Source: Herbaspirillum sp. RTI4
Lineage (GTDB): Bacteria; Pseudomonadota; Gammaproteobacteria; Burkholderiales; Burkholderiaceae_D
Reading direction: 5' to 3'
Length of the DNA: 64,000 nucleotides
Assembly (NCBI RefSeq): GCF_034313965.1
Contig: NZ_JAVIWQ010000002.1
Span: forward strand, 248,001-312,000
A model generated the notes under the pieces. The model did no database searches, was not told the origin of the DNA, and saw only the letters and a list, made by a program, of their open reading frames with translations. The position numbers and the translations under genes are program-made. Below are positions 58,688 through 64,000 of this stretch, piece after piece (positions within the stretch are counted from its first letter, which is position 1; each line of letters starts with the position of its first letter).

Positions 58688-59230
58688 ATGAGCGACGCAC
58701 ATAAAGAAGAACACCAATCCGCGATCAAAACGCCTAAACAGCTGATCTTAGCCATTGCAGCCGGCTTTTTAATTCCCATTATCTGCATCGTTTTGCTGGT
58801 CGAATATGTGACCACCGAGCAAAAAGCAGGCGCCGGTTCTGATGGACAAACTGCCACTGCCATCCTGGCTCGCATCAAGCCTGTAGCCGATGCCGGCTAC
58901 ACCTTCCACGATGCAGCCGCACCGAAACAATTGTTATCCGGCGAAGAAGTCTACAAATCCACCTGCATGGCCTGTCATTCTGCTGGTGTTGCCGGCGCGC
59001 CCAAGGTTGGTGACCTGGCAGCATGGAAAGCCCGTATCGGCCAGGGCTACGACACACTGGTTTCGCATGCGGTCAACGGCATACGCGCCATGCCTGCCAA
59101 AGGCGGCAATCCAGATCTGAGCGATATTGAAATCGCCCGCACCGTGGCCTACATGGCAAATCAGGCCGGTGCCAGCTTCAAGGCTCCAGAGCCAAAAGCG
59201 GAACCTGCCGCACCTGCTGAAAAGTCATAA
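58688..59230 (+). CDS. Membrane-anchored cytochrome c (c5-like)
   Basis: 180 residues from MSDAHKEEHQSAIKTPKQ at 58688, with a good GAGGG box; the frame is open to 58565. One N-terminal membrane helix (LILAIAAGFLIPIICIVLLV) anchors the protein. A single heme c site CMACH is near residue 98, and the axial Met is likely in IRAMPAKGG. A Pro/Ala/Glu-rich tail follows. It resembles short cytochrome c5 electron carriers of betaproteobacteria. A strong terminator follows 32 bases after the stop. Confidence 0.9.
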   Translation: MSDAHKEEHQSAIKTPKQLILAIAAGFLIPIICIVLLVEYVTTEQKAGAGSDGQTATAILARIKPVADAGYTFHDAAAPKQLLSGEEVYKSTCMACHSAGVAGAPKVGDLAAWKARIGQGYDTLVSHAVNGIRAMPAKGGNPDLSDIEIARTVAYMANQAGASFKAPEPKAEPAAPAEKS

Positions 59231-59262
59231 GCATCCTGTTGCAAAGCGTTTGCTTTGCACGT

Positions 59263-59292
59263 AAAAACGCCCCGCACAGACGGGGCGTTTTT
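59263..59292 (+). terminator. Rho-independent terminator after the cytochrome c gene
   Basis: Arms AAAAACGCCCCG (59263-59274) and CGGGGCGTTTTT (59281-59292) with a 6-base loop; A and T runs make it work in both directions. A second small hairpin, GCAAAGC/GCTTTGC, lies just before it (59241-59258). Confidence 0.88.
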
Positions 59293-59351
59293 ACATCTGA
59301 GCCACAACAACCTTACCCAGCCTAGACAGATACTCCGCAGATATCCGACGA

Positions 59352-60005
59352 TCAGCGCTGTGGTTCTGCGACAAAAATTTCCACCCGACGATTGCGCGCG
59401 CGGTTAGCCTCGCTGTTATTGACGACCAGCGGCTCATGCGAACCGCGTCCGACAACATTGATGCGGTTTTGCGCGACGCCTCTGGTGGACAGATAATCGC
59501 GCGTGCGACCAGCGCGCTGCAACGACAGGGGATCGTTCTGCACATCGCTGCCGGTATTGTCGGTATGACCCACAATCGTGATCAGGGTAGCGGGATTTTC
59601 TGTCAATGTGGCGGCAAAGCGATCCAGCACAGGACGCAAATTCGGCTTGATATCGGCCCGGCCGGTATCGAATGAAATGTCACTTGGAATTTCAAGTTTG
59701 AGCCGGTTGTCTGCGGTCTGAGTAACTTGCACGCCCGTACCTTGAGTTGCCTGCTCCATCGTGCGCCGCTGGTTTTCCATTCTGGTCGACCAGACATTGC
59801 CGGCCACCGCACCAATGGCGCCACCTATCGCTGCACCACCCAATGCCCGGCCGCCGCCACCGTTGCCCGTTACCGCGCCGAGAAGCGCTCCCAACCCGGC
59901 ACCGACGCCTGCACCCGTCGCCGTCCCCTGCTGCGTTGCCGACATGTCGGCACAGCCTGTTGCGGCCAGCGCCAAGGCCAGCGCACCGATCGTTAATTTA
60001 CGCAT
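59352..60005 (-). CDS. OmpA-family outer-membrane lipoprotein (YiaD-like)
   Basis: 217 residues. The lipobox ends in ATGC with Cys at residue 18. A Gly/Ala-rich stretch (about 30-70, glycine-zipper-like: GAGVGAGLGALLGAVTG) is followed by a C-terminal OmpA peptidoglycan-binding domain (about 105-215; ISFDTGRADIKP, IVGHTDNTGS, NRARNRRVEIFV). The conserved Asp and Arg that hold the peptidoglycan peptide are in the latter motifs. It matches the YiaD-like group. Confidence 0.92.
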   Translation of the reverse strand: MRKLTIGALALALAATGCADMSATQQGTATGAGVGAGLGALLGAVTGNGGGGRALGGAAIGGAIGAVAGNVWSTRMENQRRTMEQATQGTGVQVTQTADNRLKLEIPSDISFDTGRADIKPNLRPVLDRFAATLTENPATLITIVGHTDNTGSDVQNDPLSLQRAGRTRDYLSTRGVAQNRINVVGRGSHEPLVVNNSEANRARNRRVEIFVAEPQR

Positions 60006-60148
60006 GATGATTCCCCGCCGAAAGAGTGTATTGATTTATTGAAAGTAATTGGCCGACATGACGTTGCTGCGGCCAATAGATGAAAATCGCCCGGAAAGCG
60101 CCACGTAACGGCTTCAGGCGTCATCCGGGTCTTTTTACTTTTTAGAAC

Positions 60149-60592
60149 TTACTGATAGTCCGAGGACATGTCCTCGTCCTCTTCAATGGGCCGTTTTTTC
60201 CGGAGCAGATAAACCACTCCGCCCACCACCGACAGCACACCAGCATACAACAAGGGCTTGCGCATCAGTTTGCTGGTCAGAGCCGCAGTCAGGAGAGTCG
60301 TCAGCACAGGGGACAAGCGCCCCGACGGCCCACCGGATGCTGCACCGCCAATCAGACTGCCGGCAGCGCCCACCAACCGGCTCAGGGCGCTTTTGGCGAT
60401 TGCGCCGGGATTGAGATTTTCCCGAATCACCATGCGGGCGTCGACCATCTCCAGGCGCAACAGCGCGCCTTCGACCAGCAAGCGCCGCTTGCGTTCAGCA
60501 AACGGCATTGCCTGCCAGTCGATTTTGGCCGGCGGTTCCAGTCGGGACGAATGGAGCGGGGCAGAATATTCCCGATGTGAAGAGTCAGTCAT
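60149..60592 (-). CDS. Conserved hypothetical protein of the yqjDE-like operon
   Basis: 147 residues with a charged N-terminal half (DWQAMPFAERKRRLLVEGALLRLEMVDARMVI, read in parts), a Gly-rich middle (GAAGSLIGGAASGG) and one or two C-terminal hydrophobic segments (PLLYAGVLSVVGGVVYLL) ending in KKRPIEEDEDMSSDYQ. I do not recognise a named family. Its place 15 bases after the YqjE-like gene suggests a YqjK-like companion. Confidence 0.7.
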   Translation of the reverse strand: MTDSSHREYSAPLHSSRLEPPAKIDWQAMPFAERKRRLLVEGALLRLEMVDARMVIRENLNPGAIAKSALSRLVGAAGSLIGGAASGGPSGRLSPVLTTLLTAALTSKLMRKPLLYAGVLSVVGGVVYLLRKKRPIEEDEDMSSDYQ

Positions 60593-60607
60593 GCGATTTC
60601 CTTCCGA

Positions 60608-60994
60608 TCAAAGCAGTGCATCGCGGTCTTTGCGCAGCTCTGCCATCGTGGCAGGCAGGGCGAGACGACCGTTTTTCAGCATGGCGCGCGCATACACTGC
60701 GAGCGCTACCGTGCCGACCGAAAACAGAACAGCAAACAGCATCAGGATTTTCCAGCCCCACGCATCCCACGCCAACAGGACGATCATGATCGACCAAAAG
60801 GCAACCGCGAACCATAGCGCCGTGATCGCCAGCATGAACACGACCATGAACTTGAGCATATTGACACCAATGCCCGAGAGTTCCAATCCGGCCAGTTCAA
60901 TGCGATTGATGATCAGACCGAGCATGTTTTTTGCCAGGCTCAGCAAGCCTGCGATCAGCCCGGGATGAGCGGTTGAGGATGTTTTGGTCTCCAT
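60608..60994 (-). CDS. YqjE-like membrane protein (phage holin superfamily, DUF1469)
   Basis: 128 residues from METKTSSTAHPGLIAGLLSL at 60994. Two long central hydrophobic helices (KFMVVFMLAITALWFAVAFW and ILMLFAVLFSVGTVALAVYA) with charged ends are typical of DUF1469/YqjE. The holin label is a fold name; no phage genes are near. It starts 17 bases after the DUF883 gene stop. Confidence 0.82.
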   Translation of the reverse strand: METKTSSTAHPGLIAGLLSLAKNMLGLIINRIELAGLELSGIGVNMLKFMVVFMLAITALWFAVAFWSIMIVLLAWDAWGWKILMLFAVLFSVGTVALAVYARAMLKNGRLALPATMAELRKDRDALL

Positions 60995-61011
60995 GTCGGC
61001 GCTTTCCTTGG

Positions 61012-61317
61012 TTACTTGTTGCGGCCGATGATGAGTCCGACCAGCAAACCAACGCCAGCGGAAATCGCCACGGCGCGCCAAGGGTTGGCGTGAACGTAGT
61101 CATCGGTATCGGCGGCGACCTGCTTGCCTTTTTCCAGCGCCACTGTCTGGGCCGTCTGGGCGGTAACGATAGCGGCTTCCAGCAGTGTCAGTCCTTTGTC
61201 GCGCAGCGCTTCGGCCTTGTCGCCGGTAGCTTCTGCCGCTTCACGGAACAATTCCTGCGCATCCTTGACCAGGGCTTTCATATCATCTTTGACGTTTTTC
61301 AAATGGGAGGTGGTCAT
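61012..61317 (-). CDS. YqjD/ElaB-like protein (DUF883)
   Basis: 101 residues from MTTSHLKNVKDDMKALVKDA at 61317. A long amphipathic, probably coiled-coil region is followed by one C-terminal membrane helix (VAISAGVGLLVGLIIGRNK), the DUF883 layout. The E. coli relatives YqjD and ElaB bind ribosomes at the inner membrane in stationary phase. It is first in the three-gene operon. Confidence 0.87.
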   Translation of the reverse strand: MTTSHLKNVKDDMKALVKDAQELFREAAEATGDKAEALRDKGLTLLEAAIVTAQTAQTVALEKGKQVAADTDDYVHANPWRAVAISAGVGLLVGLIIGRNK

Positions 61318-61495
61318 GTCTAATCCTTTCAGTGGGTGGCTATAGTAAGCCTCTAATATGGGGGACTGCCATCGCAATGACAATGGCAATTCAGAAGTAA
61401 TACAGCGGCTATATCAAATATAAGCATCCGATAGGACGATGCACATCCGTTTTAGTTGCAAAGGACATGCGTTTGTGCAGCCCGGCGAGCAGCAA

Positions 61496-62485
61496 TCAGA
61501 ACCGCGTTTCGCGCGCTGCCCGCAGGAAACTATCGAGAATAGGGGTGCAATCGAGCAACTCGGGACCGCCTGCCCGATGGAACTCAGGATGCCACTGCAA
61601 ACCCATCACGAAAGGTGCCTTGCGGTAACGGATTGCCTCGGTGATGTTGTCGTCGCAGGAAATCGCCTCAATCGACAAATCGCGCCCCAAATCCTTCACG
61701 GCCTGATGATGGATAGAGTTAACCACGAGCTTGCTGCCGCTTAACAACAGGCCCGACAGCGTCGATCCCGGCGGAAAATACAACTCGTGGTGATTTCTAT
61801 CGTATTCGTTATTGACATGCACAATCGCCGATGGCACGTCGGACGCAATGTCCTGATATAGCGTGCCACCAAATGCCACGTTGATCAGCTGACAACCGCG
61901 GCAGATGCCCAGCACCGGCTTGCCGGCCTCGACGAATTCATGCAGCAATTCCAGCTCATACATATCGCGTACGCGGTCGCCGTTCCACTCCGGCCGCGTG
62001 GCTTCTTCCGAATAGCTTTGCGGCGAAACGTCCGCCCCGCCTTGCAGCACCAGCCCGTCCAGATGCTTGGCATAATCGCGCAAACGGATATGACTGGGAT
62101 GCACCTTGCCGTTGGTATTGACCGTCGGGATCATGAACACCAGCACATCGCGCGACATCACCCACTGGGCAATCGACTCTTCCAGATATTGCAGGGTCCG
62201 GCCACGCAAACCTTGTCCGCCCGGCTCAGGATGAAAAATACGCGCCGAAATGCCGATCTTGAGCGTGCGGTGCAAGACCTTGCGCCCGGCCTTATCCGAC
62301 AGAGCGCGCAAACGCCCCAACAGTAAACGCCAGTTTTGCGCCCACGGTTTTTCTACATTTTCCGTGCTGCGGATGTAAGGCATTTCTGGCGGAGTCCAGT
62401 CGACTTGCGGATTCCCGGCGGCCTTTTCGGGCGCGGGAGACGGTGCTTCGGGAGGGGGAGAATGAGGGTCTTTGGTATCGGGCAT
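61496..62485 (-). CDS. Class I glutamine amidotransferase-like protein (PuuD/peptidase C26)
   Basis: 329 residues from MPDTKDPHSPPPEAPSP at 62485. The catalytic domain starts near residue 75 (LKIGISARIFHPEPGG) and has the nucleophile C195 in GICRGCQLINVAFGG and the His-Glu pair in LQWHPEFH. This fits gamma-glutamyl-GABA hydrolase-like enzymes. The first 75 residues are a Pro-rich, charged extension that E. coli PuuD (254 aa) lacks. The substrate is uncertain; no putrescine genes are adjacent. Confidence 0.85.
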   Translation of the reverse strand: MPDTKDPHSPPPEAPSPAPEKAAGNPQVDWTPPEMPYIRSTENVEKPWAQNWRLLLGRLRALSDKAGRKVLHRTLKIGISARIFHPEPGGQGLRGRTLQYLEESIAQWVMSRDVLVFMIPTVNTNGKVHPSHIRLRDYAKHLDGLVLQGGADVSPQSYSEEATRPEWNGDRVRDMYELELLHEFVEAGKPVLGICRGCQLINVAFGGTLYQDIASDVPSAIVHVNNEYDRNHHELYFPPGSTLSGLLLSGSKLVVNSIHHQAVKDLGRDLSIEAISCDDNITEAIRYRKAPFVMGLQWHPEFHRAGGPELLDCTPILDSFLRAARETRF

Positions 62486-62680
62486 GATGGAGTAAAGAAA
62501 GAGGAACCGGAAGCCACGCTGCGTCAATGTCGAAACCCGCAGATCAGTCCGCAGGTTACGTCACCATCGCTAGAGTATAGGCCGATTGCCGGCATAAGTT
62601 CGCGGGGATCATGTCTGAGCGGCAATAAAGCAAGCGCAGTACCCCAGGAGAAGGATCAGCAATGCCGTGCTATTGACGTG

Positions 62681-62878
62681 CTATTTAAACAAGCGCGCCA
62701 CCAGCAGCGCCGCCAGCGACAACAGAATTGTCGACGCGAAGGGCAGCGAAAAATTGCGTCCGAATAATCTGAAACGAAAATCGCCGGGCAAGCGCCCGAT
62801 ACCGAATTTTTCCAGCCACGGCAGAATCGACGCAAGCACGATCAGCATCAGGAAAATCACCAGAAACCAGCGTATCAT
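62681..62878 (-). CDS. DUF2905 small membrane protein
   Basis: 65 residues from MIRWFLVIFLMLIVLASILPW at 62878. Two hydrophobic helices flank a GRLPGDFRFR motif, which is diagnostic of DUF2905. The function is unknown. It starts 31 bases after the MidA-like gene stop, so co-transcription is likely. The upstream frame to 62947 overlaps that gene and is not needed. Confidence 0.87.
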   Translation of the reverse strand: MIRWFLVIFLMLIVLASILPWLEKFGIGRLPGDFRFRLFGRNFSLPFASTILLSLAALLVARLFK

Positions 62879-62909
62879 CGCGCAACCTCGCCCATCAGAA
62901 GCGAGAAAA

Positions 62910-64000
62910 TCACAAGCGATAGCTGCGGTCATGCGGCAGCAAGGCATCCGGCCAGTCGATGTTTTTCCCTAGCGCCAGCACTTTGAACAACTCTCCCATC
63001 TCGGCAGGGGAAATCAGCTTTTGCAGGGCGTTGGCCTGCGGCAAGTAGCGAGCGGCCTGCTCAGGGTCGGTACGCAGCAGCACATCCCCGGCTCCCGCAG
63101 CCAGCAAAAACGCCGCCTGACTGGTATAAGAAAGAACCTCCAGCCCGCGTTCGGCCGCGGCCAGCGCCATCGCCGTGAAATCGACATGCGCGGTCAGGTC
63201 CTGCAAACCGGGCCAGTAGAAAGGGTCGGGATGCGCATGGTGGCGGTAGTGGCACATCAGCGTGCCCTGATTGCGCTGGGCCAAATAATATTCCCGCGCG
63301 GGAAAACCGTAATCGAAGAAAATCGCGGCCGCCCGGTTATCGGGCGCGGCCAGCATATCGGCCAGCGACTGCATGAACCCGATCGCCAGCGGATGCACTT
63401 CGGTCAGATAACCGGGTGGCAAGTCATCGGCATCGGGAATTTGTGCGATCAGCGCCACGTCGGCAGGCCGGTCTTCGAAAACGAAGCCCTGTTCCGACCA
63501 GGCCACGCCGCGTTCCAGCCAACCTTCGGCAGTGCGCAGCACCAGATGCACCGGCATCGCGTCGAGTACCTCATTACCCAGCACCACCCCGGAAAAACGC
63601 GCTGGCAGACTATCAAGCCACTGCACCTGAGGGAAATCGCGCAGCGTTACCTGCTGCCGCGCGCGCAGCTGCGCCGACACCTCGACAATGAAATAAGTCA
63701 CCGAGGGCGCGCCCGCCAAGCGCAGTTCGCTCAGGATATCGAAGGCCAGTTTGCCGGTCCCGGCACCGAACTCCATGATGGCCGGCGCCGTCTGCGCCAG
63801 TAGCCCGATGGAGAATTGCGCCAGGGTTGCGCCGAAAATAAGCGTAAGTTCCGGCGCGGTTGTAAAATCACCCTCTTTTCCGAGTTTCGCTGCGCCCCCG
63901 CTGTAATAGCCGAGATCCGGCGCATACAGCGCCAGCTCCATGTAACGGGCGAACGAAATCCATCCTTGCCGACGCGCAATATCGTCGGCAATCAGGGCCA
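62910..64000 (-). CDS. MidA-like SAM-dependent methyltransferase (DUF185), cut by the window end
   Basis: The frame remains open to the right edge; 363 codons are visible. Upstream of MELALYAPDLGYYSGG the frame reads ALIADDIARRQGWISFARY, which fits the family. The AdoMet-binding motif is EFGAGTGKLAFDIL, followed by YFIVEVSAQLRARQ and VVLGNEVLDAMPVH. The mitochondrial relative NDUFAF7 dimethylates an Arg in a complex I subunit. The bacterial role is likely similar but unproven. Confidence 0.9.
   Translation of the reverse strand, partial: ALIADDIARRQGWISFARYMELALYAPDLGYYSGGAAKLGKEGDFTTAPELTLIFGATLAQFSIGLLAQTAPAIMEFGAGTGKLAFDILSELRLAGAPSVTYFIVEVSAQLRARQQVTLRDFPQVQWLDSLPARFSGVVLGNEVLDAMPVHLVLRTAEGWLERGVAWSEQGFVFEDRPADVALIAQIPDADDLPPGYLTEVHPLAIGFMQSLADMLAAPDNRAAAIFFDYGFPAREYYLAQRNQGTLMCHYRHHAHPDPFYWPGLQDLTAHVDFTAMALAAAERGLEVLSYTSQAAFLLAAGAGDVLLRTDPEQAARYLPQANALQKLISPAEMGELFKVLALGKNIDWPDALLPHDRSYRL

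Noticed and set aside
60608..60994. Phage holin, suggesting a prophage
   Set aside because: The fold name misleads. The neighbours are DUF883 and another small membrane protein, as in the yqjDE operon, and there are no phage structural or lysis genes.

Overview
This window is a stretch of a betaproteobacterial chromosome, most likely from the Oxalobacteraceae (Herminiimonas/Janthinobacterium/Herbaspirillum type). The evidence is the protein sequences, the moderately high GC content, and the block mnmE-yidC-yidD-rnpA-rpmH lying near metH, argS, priA, hemE and a complete F-type ATP synthase operon. Blocks of this kind usually lie close to the replication origin. No phage, insertion sequence, CRISPR array or rRNA was seen, and there is one tRNA.

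Layout. 1-3 kb: mnmE (5' end only), yidC, yidD, rnpA and rpmH, all on the minus strand. 3.6-8.5 kb: the stress-linked trio prkA-yeaH-spoVR/ycgB on the plus strand, in the place where dnaA is often found. 8.5-20.3 kb: marC, metH, fmt, a short-chain dehydrogenase, dsbA, an ftsN-like SPOR protein, argS and priA, all minus. 20.25-20.93 kb: a non-coding AT-rich region that carries two copies of the same array of DnaA-box-like 9-mers, a good candidate replication origin or DnaA-binding locus. 20.9-29.9 kb: hemE (frameshifted at a homopolymer), a CoA-binding protein and atpIBEFHAGDC. 30.2-32.0 kb: etfBA. 32.2-39.6 kb: a LysR regulator, a thiol-dioxygenase-like cupin and five genes that match the itaconate catabolism cluster of Pseudomonas (hydratase, acyl-CoA dehydrogenase, CoA-transferase, MmgE/PrpD protein, citramalyl-CoA lyase), with two LysR-type operator boxes. 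39.6-44.3 kb: a thiopurine methyltransferase, two small proteins and a nitrate/sulfonate/taurine-type ABC importer. 44.6-46.7 kb: a TctDE-like two-component system, divergent from the importer. 46.9-48.2 kb: an exported fusion of cyclohexadienyl dehydratase and AroQ-type chorismate mutase. 48.2-52.0 kb: an EamA exporter, then a chalcone-isomerase-like protein, an MFS transporter and a DUF3833 lipoprotein. 52.2-57.9 kb: putA-putP for proline use. 58.3-64 kb: tRNA-Arg(CCG), a membrane-anchored cytochrome c, an OmpA-family lipoprotein, a YqjD/YqjE-like membrane operon, a class I glutamine amidotransferase, a DUF2905 protein and a MidA-like methyltransferase cut by the window end.

How it fits together. 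The left half is housekeeping: protein insertion, tRNA processing, methionine synthesis, replication restart, heme and ATP synthesis. The middle joins CoA-thioester catabolism (itaconate to acetyl-CoA and pyruvate) with electron-transfer flavoprotein, which can accept electrons from the acyl-CoA dehydrogenase. The right half handles sensing and uptake of organic acids or amino acids, proline oxidation and envelope functions.

Limits. Everything was read by eye. Family names come from recognisable motifs, lengths and gene order, not from database searches. Starts were chosen from ribosome-binding sites and family length, and alternatives are given where they matter.
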